Shown piece after piece: positions 1 to 8,461 of a stretch of DNA of 64,000 nucleotides (within the stretch, counting starts at the first letter, position 1; each line of letters starts with the position of its first letter). The stretch lies in NCBI RefSeq assembly GCF_019083995.1, contig NZ_JAHRCU010000001.1, positions 310,001-374,000 on the forward strand, given 5' to 3'. Under the pieces are notes generated by a model. That model had not been told where the DNA came from, did no database searches, and saw only the letters and a list, made by a program, of their open reading frames with translations. The stretch comes from Roseococcus sp. SDR. Its GTDB lineage: Bacteria; Pseudomonadota; Alphaproteobacteria; Acetobacterales; Acetobacteraceae. The position numbers and the translations under genes are program-made.

Positions 1-24
1 GGCCCTAAGGCCGTGTGGCTTCCG

Positions 25-1029
25 TCATGGTGCTCTCCTTTCCTTGTTGTCCGTGTCACGGCGGATGCAGCGGAAGCCGATATGGCTCATGCCCGTGTCC
101 ACCATCTGGGCGTGCCGCGCGGCGGGGCGGTAGCGGCGGCAATAGCTGGGCGCGCAGAGGAAGCTGCCGCCCTTCACCACGCGGCGGGGGATGCGGATGG
201 CGGGCTGGCGCGGGTCGTAGCTGCCCTCCATCGCCGGGCCGCGCGGGTTCTGCGGCGCGCAGCAAGGCTTGGCGGGGTCGGCTTCGTGGCGGGCGGCGAA
301 CCAGTCCGTCGTCCATTGCCAGACATTGCCGGCCATGTCGTGGAGGCCGTAGCCATTGGCCGGATAGCTCGCGACGGGCGCGGTGCCGGTGAAGCCATCC
401 GCCTCGAAGTTGCGCCAGGGAAAGGGGCCCTGCCAGGTGTTGGCGAGGTGGGTGCCGCCTGGGGCCAGCTCATCGCCCCAGACGAATTCCGCGCCGTCCA
501 GCCCGCCACGCGCGGCGAATTCCCACTCGGCCTCGGTGGGCAACTCCTTGCCGGCCTAGCGCGCATAGGCCGCGGCGTCCTCGAAGGCGACATGCACGAC
601 GGGGTGCGTCTCGAGCCCCGTGAGGTCGCTGCCGGGGCCATGCGGGTGGCGCCATTGCGCGCCGGGCGTCCAGCGCCACCAATGCGAGATGTCGCGCGTG
701 TCCACCGGCCCTTCCGTCATGTGGAAGACCAGCGCGCCGGGCACCAGCCATTCGGGCTGGGCGCCCGGATATTGCGCCGGGTCGAGCGGGCGTTCGGCGA
801 CGGTCACATAGCCGGTGGCGGCCACGAAGGCGGCGAAGTCGGCGTTGGTGACGGTGGTGGCGTCCATCCAGAAGCCATCCACGACCACCCGGTGGGCGGG
901 GCGCTCTTCCGGGTAATGCTGGTCGGACCCCATCTGGAAGGCCCCGCCCGGGATGCGGCGCATGCCGGGCGGGGTCTCCTCGGGCCGGGTCTGCGGCTTC
1001 TGGGTGACCTCGTTGATCAGCCGGCTCAT
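25..1029 (-). pseudogene. Formylglycine-generating enzyme (sulfatase-modifying factor), interrupted by a nonsense codon
   Basis: The intact family oxidises a cysteine of sulfatases to the catalytic formylglycine. The N-terminal part shows the family opening MRRIPGGAFQMGS and the C-terminal part shows PTEAEWEFAARGG, GNVWQW and the active-site block C-A-P-S-Y-C-R-R-Y-R (Cys292 and Cys297 in read-through numbering), so this is a true cysteine-containing FGE and not just a fold relative. Both halves are in one frame, separated by TAG at 558-556. The context AYAR-stop-AGKELP shows that a conserved Trp codon (TGG) has become TAG. The total of 334 codons is a normal length for the family. No sulfatase is visible in the window; the region beyond base 1 is unknown. 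A sequencing error is possible, but the divergent LysR neighbour is broken too. Confidence 0.85.
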
Positions 1030-1110
1030 TCCTCGACACAGTCAGCTTGCCAGCAGCGGCGCCTCTGGCGCTAAACATGAGACAGCAATCAAGGATTGCG
1101 GTGAAAGCAT

Positions 1111-1905
1111 ATGCTGGAGATCCGCGACCTCCGCCTGTTCATCGCCATTGATGAGCATGGCAGCCTGCTGCGGGCCTCGCGCGCGCTGGGCGTCGCGCAA
1201 TCCGCGGTGACGCGCGGGCTGGCCGCGATCGAGGCGCGGCTGCGCGGGCCGCTCTTCGAACGCACCGGCCGCGGCACCGTCACGACTGATCTCGGCCGCG
1301 CGGTGCTGGCCGATGCGCGGGACATCCTGGGGCGCATGGCCGAGCTGGAGCGCGAGGCGCCGCTCGGCCTGCTCGATCTGCGCGGCTGACAGGGCGACCC
1401 GGGGCTGGAGGCGGAGGCGCTGCGCCCGCAGCCGGGCGTCTTCGTCGTCCGGCCCGGCCATCCGCTGACCCATCGGCCCGGCGTCACCCTGGCCGACATC
1501 ATGGCCTATCCCTTCGCCTTCATCGGCCGCGCCCCGCGCGAGGTGCAGGCGTCGCTGGTCAAGGCGCGGGAAGCGGCGCGGGAGCGGGGCGCCCCGCACG
1601 CGGCCTTCCCGGCCCTGGTGCATGAGAGCCCGACGGTCGCGCTGAACCTGGTCGCGCGTTCGGATGTGGTGGTGGCGGCGACGACGGGCCTCGCCGCGCG
1701 GCTGCTGCGGCTTGGCGAGGTGGTGGCGCTGCCCTGGCGGGAGCCCTGGGTCTGCATCCATCCGGGCGTGCTGCGCCTGCGCGGCCGCCGGCTGGGCGAG
1801 GCGGAGACTGGCTTCCTGGACCTGCTGCGCGACGCCGATGCGCAGGGCCACGCGGAGGGCCTGCGCATCTGCGGCGAGTTGGGCGTCTCGGCGGAATGCG
1901 CCTGA
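1111..1905 (+). pseudogene. LysR-family regulator, degraded (internal stop plus deletion)
   Basis: LysR regulators have an N-terminal winged helix-turn-helix and a C-terminal effector domain, about 300 residues in all. Here the HTH part is intact (residues 1-65, with SLLRASRALGVAQSAVTRGL). Reading then reaches TGA at 1387-1389 after residue 92. The effector domain resumes in the same frame at QGDPGLEAEAL and runs to 1905. The read-through product has only about 263 residues. By comparison with ordinary LysR proteins, roughly 55-65 residues at the start of the effector domain are missing at the stop, so a deletion and not a single base change broke it. It is divergent from the broken FGE gene with an 81-base gap. 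A translated fragment would be a lone DNA-binding domain. Confidence 0.8.
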
Positions 1906-1918
1906 ACGCCCCGCCGCC

Positions 1919-2890
1919 TCAGCGGATGGCGTGCGGCGCGGGCGTCTTGTGGATCAGCACCGCGTCCAGATTCTCCAGCGCGCGATGGCCCATGGCGTCG
2001 CGCACCTCGATGGTGGCGGAGCCGAGATGCGGCAGCAGGGCCACATTCTCCAGCGCGAAATAGCCGGGGAAGACCTTGGGCTCGCCATCATAGACGTCGA
2101 GGCCCGCGGCGCGGGTGTGGCCCGAGGTGAGCGAAGCCACGAGGGCCGCGTCATCCACGCTGCCGCCGCGGCCGGAATTCACGACCAGGTGGCCGGGCTT
2201 CATCATCGCCAGCCGCTCGGCGTTCAGCCATTTGCGCGTGGCATCGCCGCCCGGGACATGCATGGAGATGACGTCGATCGTCTTGAGGAAGCTCGCGTCA
2301 TTGTCGTGGTAGATGGCGCCCATCTCCGCCTCGGGCGGCAGGCGGTTGATGTCGCGGTAATGGATTTCCATCTTGAAGCCGCGCGCCATGGCGGCCAGCT
2401 CGCGCCCGATCCGGCCCATGCCGAGGATGCCGAGCTTCTTGCCCTCCAGCGTGACACCCATGAGCTGCGTCGGCGCCCAGCCCTCCCACTTGCCGGCGCG
2501 CACCATGCGCTCGCCCTCGCCCGCGCGGCGGGCGGCCATGAGCATCAGCGTCATCGCCGTCTCGGCGGTGGCGAAGCTCAGCACCTCGGGCGTGTTGGTG
2601 CAGGTGATGCCGCGCGCGCGGGCGGCGGCCACGTCCAGATGGTCATAGCCCACGCTGAAGGTGGCGATGCACTTCACCGAGGCCGGCAGCGCCGCGATGG
2701 TGGCGGCGTTCATCGGGTCGCCGGCCGCGCAGAGGATGCCATCCGCACCCTGGGCGCGCTTGGCGATCTCGGCGCCGTCGCGGAACCAGGGGGCGTCATC
2801 GGGGTTCAGCCGCACCTCGTAATCCCGCGCGGCGCGCGCCTCGATGGCTTCGGGCAGCTTGCGGGTGATGAGCAGCACGGGCTTCGGCAT
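1919..2890 (-). CDS. D-isomer-specific 2-hydroxyacid dehydrogenase (glyoxylate/hydroxypyruvate reductase type)
   Basis: This is a cytoplasmic NAD(P)H-dependent reductase of 2-oxoacids such as glyoxylate or hydroxypyruvate. The 323-residue length is typical. The nucleotide-binding motif G157-M-G-R-I-G162 lies in the middle of the chain. The catalytic trio is visible: Arg241 in VNSGRGG, Glu270 in DVYDGEP and His288 in LLPHLGSAT. ATG at 2890 is the only start giving the complete N-terminal catalytic half. It is divergent from the SDR-hydantoinase operon across 125 bases. The exact substrate cannot be read from sequence; a partner role in oxidising or reducing an intermediate of that operon is only a guess. 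Confidence 0.88.
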   Translation of the reverse strand: MPKPVLLITRKLPEAIEARAARDYEVRLNPDDAPWFRDGAEIAKRAQGADGILCAAGDPMNAATIAALPASVKCIATFSVGYDHLDVAAARARGITCTNTPEVLSFATAETAMTLMLMAARRAGEGERMVRAGKWEGWAPTQLMGVTLEGKKLGILGMGRIGRELAAMARGFKMEIHYRDINRLPPEAEMGAIYHDNDASFLKTIDVISMHVPGGDATRKWLNAERLAMMKPGHLVVNSGRGGSVDDAALVASLTSGHTRAAGLDVYDGEPKVFPGYFALENVALLPHLGSATIEVRDAMGHRALENLDAVLIHKTPAPHAIR

Positions 2891-3015
2891 GGTCGTTTCC
2901 TGGTCACTTGCCCGATGCGGGCTTGGGAGGGCGCAACATAACGGCCGCGCGGCGGCTTGCCAGAGGGGGCGCGGCGCGGCAGGGTCAAGCCCGGTTTTTT
3001 CAGGGGATATGGACC

Positions 3016-3804
3016 ATGAATCTCGGGCTCAAGGGCAAGCGCGCGCTGGTGATGGGGGCCTCCAAGGGCCTGGGGCGCTCCATCGCGGATGCGCTGGCGG
3101 CCGAGGGCGCGGCGCTGGTCATCAGCGGGCGTGACCAGGCGAGCCTGGATGTGGCCGCCAAGGAACTGGTGGCGGCGGGTGCGGCTTCCTGCACCGGCAT
3201 CCCGGCCGATGTCTCCAAGCCCGAGCAGATGGACGCGCTGGCCGATGGCGCGGTGGCGGCCATGGGCGGCGTGGACATCCTGGTGCAGAACCATGGCGGC
3301 CCGCCGCCCGGCCCCGCGCTGGAGGTGACGGAGGCGCTGCTCTCCACCTGGTTCCAGAGCATCGTGCTCTCGCCCATCCGCATCACCAACCGGCTGCTGC
3401 CCGGCATGCGCGAGCGCAAGTATGGCCGCATCATCAATGTCGGCAGCACCGGCATGCTGCAGCCGCTGCCCAACATGGTGCTGAGCAACACGCTGCGCGC
3501 CAGCATCATGGGCTGGATGAAGACGCTCTCCGCCGAGGTGGCGCATGAGGGCATCACCTGCAACATCGTTGCCCCCGGTGCGATCCGCACGGACCGTTCG
3601 CTGGAGACGGCGGGTAGCCTCGCCAAGCGCCAGGGCAAGACGGTGGATGAGGTGATCGCCGAGCGCAGCAAGACCATCCCGGCCGGGCGCTATGGCCTGC
3701 CCGGCGAATACGGCCCGCTGGTGGCCTTCCTGTGCAGTGAGCAGGCGGCCTACATCACGGGCAGCATCATGCGCACCGATGGCGGGATGGTGCGCGGGTG
3801 GTGA
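3016..3804 (+). CDS. Short-chain dehydrogenase/reductase-like protein with a replaced catalytic Tyr/Lys
   Basis: The fold is classical SDR: glycine motif G14-A-S-K-G-L-G20, the NHGG segment near residue 92 and Ser144 in NVGST. At the positions of the catalytic Tyr and Lys the sequence has Ser157 and Arg161 (S-N-T-L-R), so YxxxK is missing. Such divergent SDRs are known, but their reactions are poorly defined. The start at 3016 is supported by AGGGGA eight bases upstream; an upstream in-frame ATG would add 36 residues of low-complexity sequence before the fold. It is the first gene of an operon with hyuA (two bases downstream), hyuB and another SDR. Length is 262 residues. Confidence 0.85.
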   Translation: MNLGLKGKRALVMGASKGLGRSIADALAAEGAALVISGRDQASLDVAAKELVAAGAASCTGIPADVSKPEQMDALADGAVAAMGGVDILVQNHGGPPPGPALEVTEALLSTWFQSIVLSPIRITNRLLPGMRERKYGRIINVGSTGMLQPLPNMVLSNTLRASIMGWMKTLSAEVAHEGITCNIVAPGAIRTDRSLETAGSLAKRQGKTVDEVIAERSKTIPAGRYGLPGEYGPLVAFLCSEQAAYITGSIMRTDGGMVRGW

Positions 3805-3806
3805 GC

Positions 3807-5900
3807 ATGTCCAGTCAGGCTCGCCTCGCCGTCGATATCGGCGGCACCTTCACGGATGTGGCGATCGAGGCGACCACGGGCGAGGACCAGGTCCAGCGCT
3901 GGACCGCCAAGGTCCTCACCACGCCGCATGCGCCGGAGTTGGGCGTATTGGAAGGCGTGCGGGTGGTGCTCGCCCGCGCCGGGCTGCAGCCCTCCGACAT
4001 CACGCTGCTGATCCATGGCACCACGCTCGCCACCAATGCGCTGATCGAGCGCAAGGGCGCGCCCACCGCGCTGCTCACCACCGAGGGCTTCCGCGATGTG
4101 CTCGCGCTGGGCAATGAGAGCCGCTACGACCAGTACGACCTGAACATCGAGCTGCCGCAGCCCCTGGTGCCGCGCCGCTGGCGCCTGCCGGTGACGGAGC
4201 GCCTGGACAATACCGGCCAGGTGCTGGTGAAGCTGGATGAGGAGGCGGTCCGCGCCTGGATCCCCTTCATGAAGGCGGAGGGCGTGCAGAGCCTCGCCAT
4301 CGGCTTCATCCATGGCTTCGTGAACCCGGTGCATGAGCGCCGCGCGGCCGAGATCATCCGCGCCGAATGGCCGGAACTGCCGATCTCGCTCAGCTGCGAA
4401 GTCAGCCCCGAGATGCGCGAATGGGAGCGCTTCTCCACCACCGTCGCCAATGCCTATGTGCAGCCGCTCATGGCCAGCTACCTGGCGCGGCTGGAGGCGG
4501 GGCTGCGTTCGGGTGGGATGACCTGCCCGCTCTTCCTGATGCTCTCGGGCGGTGGGCTCACCACCATCGAGACGGCGTCGCGCTTCCCGATCCGGCTCGT
4601 GGAGAGCGGGCCGGCGGGGGGTGCGATCTTCTCGGCGCATGTGGCCAAGCAGCGCGGCTGGGGCAAGGTGCTGAGCTTCGACATGGGCGGCACCACGGCC
4701 AAGGTCTGCCTGATCGACGATTTCGCACCGCAGGCGAGCCGCACCTTCGAGGTCGCGCGCGTCGGCCGCTTCCGGAAGGGCTCGGGCCTGCCGCTGCGCA
4801 TCCCCGTGATCGAGATGGTGGAGATCGGCGCGGGTGGCGGGTCGCTCGCGCATCTCGACAGCATGGGGCGCATCCAGGTGGGGCCGGAATCCGCGGGCGC
4901 CGATCCCGGCCCGGCCTGCTATGGCCGCGGCGGCACCAAGCCCGCGGTGACGGATGCGAACCTCACCCTCGGCCGCTATGACGCGGCGGCCTTCGCGGGT
5001 GGTTCGCTCGCGCTCAACACCCAGGCCGCCGAGGCGGCGCTGGTGGAGCATGTGGGCAAGGGCCTCGGCCTGGAGGCCGGCATGGCCGCACTCGGCGTGG
5101 TCGAGATGGTGGATGAGAACATGGCCAATGCGGCGCGTGTCCATGCCATCGAGTCTGCCAAATCCTATGAGGGCCGCGCCATCATCGCCTTCGGTGGCGG
5201 CGGGCCCGTGCATGGCTATCGCGTGGCCGAGAAGATCGGCGTGAAGAAGCTGCTGGTGCCGTCCGGCGCGGGCGTGGGTTCGGCCATCGGCTTCCTGCGC
5301 GCGCCCGTGGGCTATGAGGTGGTGAAGAGCCTCTACACCCGCTTCGCGAGCTTCGACGTGGCCGGCGTAAACGCGCTGCTGGCGGCGATGAGCGCCGAGG
5401 CGTCCAAGGTGGTGGCGGAGGGCAGCTTTGGTGCTGCGACCGTCGAGCACCGCATCGGCTATATGCGCTATGTCGGGCAGGGGCATGAGATCGCCGTCGC
5501 GCTGCCCGTGCGGCCGCTGGTGGAGGCCGACATCGCCGCCATCCGCGCGGCTTACGACGCGGAGTATACGCGCTTCTACGACCGCCCGGTTCCGGGCAGC
5601 GATGTGGAGGTGCTGAGCTTCGCCGTGACCGTCGCCACCGTGGTGGAGGATGTGGAACCTGCCGCCGAAGTGGCCGCCGCACCCGCGCCCAAGCCCATCC
5701 GCAGCCAGCAGGTGCGCGATACCGCGACCGGCGTGGTCGCCACCTGGCAGGTCTATGACCGCACGCAGATGGCGCCGGGGGCGGAAGTGCCGGGGCCCTG
5801 CATCATCGCGGAGGATGAGACCTCCACGCTGGTGGGCCCGGGCTGGACCTGCCGGATGGATGGGCTGGGCTATCTGGAACTGACGCGAGGGGATGCGTGA
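3807..5900 (+). CDS. hyuA: Hydantoinase/oxoprolinase family protein, subunit A (HyuA)
   Basis: This is an ATP-dependent amidohydrolase subunit of the hydantoinase A / 5-oxoprolinase / acetone carboxylase beta family. It acts with the B subunit on cyclic imides or lactams such as N-methylhydantoin or 5-oxoproline. It has two ATP-binding sugar-kinase/actin-type phosphate loops: VDIGGTFTDVAIE at the N terminus and DMGGTTAKVCLI near residue 293. The HGTTLATNAL segment is also typical. The 697-residue length matches the family. ATG at 3807 lies two bases after the upstream SDR stop; GTG at 3798 is an alternative start. The stop overlaps the hyuB start by one base (TGATG), indicating coupled translation of the two subunits. 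Confidence 0.9.
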   Translation: MSSQARLAVDIGGTFTDVAIEATTGEDQVQRWTAKVLTTPHAPELGVLEGVRVVLARAGLQPSDITLLIHGTTLATNALIERKGAPTALLTTEGFRDVLALGNESRYDQYDLNIELPQPLVPRRWRLPVTERLDNTGQVLVKLDEEAVRAWIPFMKAEGVQSLAIGFIHGFVNPVHERRAAEIIRAEWPELPISLSCEVSPEMREWERFSTTVANAYVQPLMASYLARLEAGLRSGGMTCPLFLMLSGGGLTTIETASRFPIRLVESGPAGGAIFSAHVAKQRGWGKVLSFDMGGTTAKVCLIDDFAPQASRTFEVARVGRFRKGSGLPLRIPVIEMVEIGAGGGSLAHLDSMGRIQVGPESAGADPGPACYGRGGTKPAVTDANLTLGRYDAAAFAGGSLALNTQAAEAALVEHVGKGLGLEAGMAALGVVEMVDENMANAARVHAIESAKSYEGRAIIAFGGGGPVHGYRVAEKIGVKKLLVPSGAGVGSAIGFLRAPVGYEVVKSLYTRFASFDVAGVNALLAAMSAEASKVVAEGSFGAATVEHRIGYMRYVGQGHEIAVALPVRPLVEADIAAIRAAYDAEYTRFYDRPVPGSDVEVLSFAVTVATVVEDVEPAAEVAAAPAPKPIRSQQVRDTATGVVATWQVYDRTQMAPGAEVPGPCIIAEDETSTLVGPGWTCRMDGLGYLELTRGDA

Positions 5901-7564
5901 TGAGCGGGGCACTCGAAAAGATCCAACGCCAGATCCAGTGGAACCGCCTCATCGCGGTGGTCGAGGAACAGGCGCAGACCATGATCCGCACCGCCTTCAG
6001 CACCACGGTGCGAGAGGCGGGCGATCTTTCGGCCGGCGTCTTCGATCTGGAAGGGCGGATGATGGCGCAGGCCGTCACCGGCACGCCGGGCCATGTGAAT
6101 TCCATGGCCGAGGCGGTGGGGCATTTCCTCAAGAAATTCCCCGCCCACACCATGAAGCCGGGCGACCACTACATCACCAATGACCCCTGGCTCGCCACCG
6201 GCCACCTGCATGACCTGACGGTGGTCAGCCCCGCCTTCCGCAACGGGAAGATCGTGGGCCTCTTCGCCAATACCGCGCATATCATCGACATCGGCGGCCT
6301 CGGCATGGGGCCCGAGGGGCGCTCGGTCTTCGAGGAAGGGCTCTATATCCCGATCGTGAAGTGCTTCGAGGCCGGCCAGCCCAACGACACCTTCTTCGAC
6401 TTCATCCGCGCCGGCAGCCGCACGCCCGTCGAGCTGGAGGGCGACATCTACTCGCTCTGCGCCTGCAATGATGCCGGCGCCAAGCGCCTCGTCGAGATGA
6501 TGGACGAGTATCGGATGGAGAGCCTGGACGATCTGGCCGCCTTCATCTTCGACAGCAGCATGAGCGCCACCAAGGCCGAGATCGCGAAGCTGCCGCAAAG
6601 CGTCGTCTGGCGCGGCGAGATCCGCTCGGATGGCTATGAGGCGCCGGTCACGCTGCAGGCCGCGATGCGCGCCGAGGGCGGCGAGATCGTGGTGGATTTC
6701 GCGGGCACCTCGGGTCTCTCCACGCGCGGCATCAACGTGCCGCCGGCCTATTGCCGCGCCTATGCCTGCTTCGGCCTGAAATGCGTGATCGCGCCCGAGA
6801 TCCCGAACAATTGGGCGAGCCTGCTGCCGTTCCGCATGGAAATCCCGGAGGGCTGCATCCTGAACGCGCCGCGCCCCTATCCGGTCAGCGTGCGGCATGT
6901 GATCGGCCAGCTCATTCCCGATCTGATGATGGGATGCCTCGCCCAGGCCATCCCGGACCGCGTGAATGCCGAGGGCTCGTCGGCGCTGTGGAACCCGCCG
7001 CTGCGCGGTGGCAGCCAGGTGAGCGGGCAGGCGGCGGAGGTGGAGGATTTCGAGATCATCACCTTCAACTCCGGCGGCACCGGCGCCAGGCCCACGAAGG
7101 ATGGCCTGGACGGCATCGCCTTCCCCTCCGGCGTGCGCACCATGCCGGTGGAGGCCACCGAAAACGTGGCGCCCGTGATCTTCTGGCGGAAGGAGCTGCG
7201 GCCGGATTCCGCGGGCCCGGGCAAGACGCGCGGCGGCTTCGGCCAGATCATGGAGATCGGCGCCAAGAAGGATGCCGAATTCGCCGTGAACGCGATCTTC
7301 GACCGCGTGGCCAATCCGCCCAAGGGCCGCTTTGGCGGTGGCGAGGGCGCGGGCGGCTGGGTCGGGCTCGATGACGCCAATGGCACGGTGCTGCGCACCA
7401 AGGGCTTCCAGGTGATCCCGAAGGGGCGGCATCTGGTGCTCAAGCTGCCCGGCGGCGGCGGCATGGGCGACCCCAAGCAGCGCGACCCCGCGCTGGTGGC
7501 GCGCGACGTGGCCGATGGGCTGGTGAGCCTGGCCGAGGCGAAGCGGGTCTATGGCCAGGGCTGA
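5900..7564 (+). CDS. hyuB: Hydantoinase/oxoprolinase family protein, subunit B (HyuB)
   Basis: This is the partner subunit of HyuA, supplying the second half of the ATP-dependent imide/lactam hydrolase. It carries the family's N-terminal segment with MIRTAFSTTVREAGDLS, followed by TGTPGHVNSMAEAV, ITNDPWLATGHLHDLTVVSP and a glycine-rich C terminus (LKLPGGGGMGDPKQR). The 554-residue length is normal. ATG at 5900 shares its A with the hyuA stop; GTG three bases earlier is the alternative start. The end overlaps the following SDR gene by 14 bases. The substrate is unresolved; the nearest transport genes are farther downstream and on the other strand. Confidence 0.9.
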   Translation: MSGALEKIQRQIQWNRLIAVVEEQAQTMIRTAFSTTVREAGDLSAGVFDLEGRMMAQAVTGTPGHVNSMAEAVGHFLKKFPAHTMKPGDHYITNDPWLATGHLHDLTVVSPAFRNGKIVGLFANTAHIIDIGGLGMGPEGRSVFEEGLYIPIVKCFEAGQPNDTFFDFIRAGSRTPVELEGDIYSLCACNDAGAKRLVEMMDEYRMESLDDLAAFIFDSSMSATKAEIAKLPQSVVWRGEIRSDGYEAPVTLQAAMRAEGGEIVVDFAGTSGLSTRGINVPPAYCRAYACFGLKCVIAPEIPNNWASLLPFRMEIPEGCILNAPRPYPVSVRHVIGQLIPDLMMGCLAQAIPDRVNAEGSSALWNPPLRGGSQVSGQAAEVEDFEIITFNSGGTGARPTKDGLDGIAFPSGVRTMPVEATENVAPVIFWRKELRPDSAGPGKTRGGFGQIMEIGAKKDAEFAVNAIFDRVANPPKGRFGGGEGAGGWVGLDDANGTVLRTKGFQVIPKGRHLVLKLPGGGGMGDPKQRDPALVARDVADGLVSLAEAKRVYGQG

Positions 7565-8243
7565 CACCGCCCTGATCATCGGCGCGGGCGCGGGGCTTTC
7601 CGCCTCGCTCGCGCGCAAGCTCGCGGCCGCCGGCTGGGATGTGGCGCTGGCGGCGCGGGATGTGGGCAAGCTCGCCGCACTCGCCGCCGAGACCGGCGCC
7701 AGCACCCATGGCTGCGATGCAGCCGATCCGGCTTCCGTGGCCGCGCTGTTCGAGGCGCTGGACGCCGCGCAGCGCGCGCCCGCCTTCGTCGTCTACAATC
7801 CGAGCTTCCGTGTGCGCGGGCCGCTCATCGAGCTCGACCCCGAGCAGGTGCGCCGCACGCTGGAAGTCTGCGCCTTCGGCGCCTTCCTGGCCGCGCAGCA
7901 GGCGGCGCGGCGCATGCTGGCGGTGGGGCGCGGTTCCATCTTCTTCACCGGCGCCTCGGCCGGCGTGAAGGGTTTTCCGAAATCAGCGCCCTTCGCCATG
8001 GGCAAGTTCGCGCTGCGCGGCCTGGCGGAAAGCCTGGCACGCGAGCTGCACCCGCAGAACATCCATATCTGCCATTTCGTGATTGATGGCGGCATCGCTT
8101 CCGCGAGTCGCGTGGCCGCGCCGGGCACGGATTCCCTGCTCGACCCCGATGCGATCGCCGACACCTATCTGCACGCGCTGCACCAGCCGCGCAGCGCGTG
8201 GAGCCATGAGATCGCGCTGCGTCCCTGGGTCGAGACCTTCTAG
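7551..8243 (+). CDS. SDR-family protein with Phe in place of the catalytic Tyr
   Basis: A 230-residue Rossmann-fold protein with a modified nucleotide motif (G11-A-G-A-G-L-S) and Ser136 in FFTGASAG. The catalytic Tyr is Phe148 while the Lys is kept (Lys152, F-A-M-G-K). The FAxxKFALRGL context is shared by a recognisable SDR subgroup. Loss of the Tyr hydroxyl predicts reduced or altered dehydrogenase chemistry. The gene overlaps the end of hyuB by 14 bases, so it is the last member of the SDR-hyuA-hyuB operon. The operon is therefore framed by two SDR-like proteins that both lack the canonical catalytic tyrosine. Function unknown beyond the fold. Confidence 0.85.
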   Translation: MARADTALIIGAGAGLSASLARKLAAAGWDVALAARDVGKLAALAAETGASTHGCDAADPASVAALFEALDAAQRAPAFVVYNPSFRVRGPLIELDPEQVRRTLEVCAFGAFLAAQQAARRMLAVGRGSIFFTGASAGVKGFPKSAPFAMGKFALRGLAESLARELHPQNIHICHFVIDGGIASASRVAAPGTDSLLDPDAIADTYLHALHQPRSAWSHEIALRPWVETF

Positions 8244-8392
8244 GCGGCGCTGTCCCGCTTCTCCGCGATCGTCTTCCGCAGCGCGCAAAGCCCGATCACG
8301 CCCGCCGTGCCCACCATGGCGCCCGCCGCAAACGCGCCGCGGATGGCGAATTTCGAGAGCAGCACCCGGGCGCAGATCAGTTTCAGCAGCAT
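8240..8392 (-). CDS. Small hypothetical membrane protein (50 residues)
   Basis: A short reading frame starting MLLKLICARVLL, with one glycine/alanine-rich hydrophobic segment (about residues 20-38) and a basic, charged C-terminal tail ending KRDSAA. It has good third-position GC bias. A purine-rich AGAGGA lies about ten bases before the ATG. The stop overlaps the last bases of the SDR gene on the other strand. Upstream is an 8-bp inverted repeat (8410-8431). I do not recognise a family. A single-span small protein is plausible, but a spurious frame cannot be excluded. Confidence 0.5.
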   Translation of the reverse strand: MLLKLICARVLLSKFAIRGAFAAGAMVGTAGVIGLCALRKTIAEKRDSAA

Positions 8393-8409
8393 CGTCGTTC
8401 GTCCTCTTT

Positions 8410-8431
8410 CCCGGTCGGTTTAACGACCGGG
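8410..8431. promoter_or_regulatory. 8-bp inverted repeat between convergently placed genes
   Basis: CCCGGTCG and CGACCGGG flank the six-base centre GTTTAA. There is no T-run on either side, so a classical terminator is unlikely. The AT centre and position, 18 bases before the small membrane-protein gene and 30 bases after the serine hydrolase stop, fit an operator for a dimeric repressor. It could also act as a weak transcript-end hairpin of the hydrolase gene. Confidence 0.4.
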
Positions 8432-8461
8432 AGGTGGGGACAAAATGATCTGCCGCAAGCC

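Noticed and set aside
1-28. A gene coupled downstream of the FGE through ATGA at 25-28
   Set aside because: The frame from that ATG stops after seven codons, so no gene is supported at the window edge.
13-1074. A long plus-strand frame opposite the FGE gene
   Set aside because: FGE motifs are unmistakable on the minus strand; the plus frame is Gly/Ala/Arg-rich without domains.
1387-1389. Programmed stop readthrough (selenocysteine) in the LysR gene
   Set aside because: No SECIS-like stem was apparent, the position is not a redox site, and neighbouring residues are missing, which fits decay better.
3750-5912. A 720-codon open frame on the minus strand opposite hyuA
   Set aside because: Composition and lack of any family motif show it is the complement of hyuA, which has clear ATP-binding motifs.
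8410-8431. Rho-independent terminator
   Set aside because: The stem is good but no T-run follows on either strand; listed as a possible operator instead.
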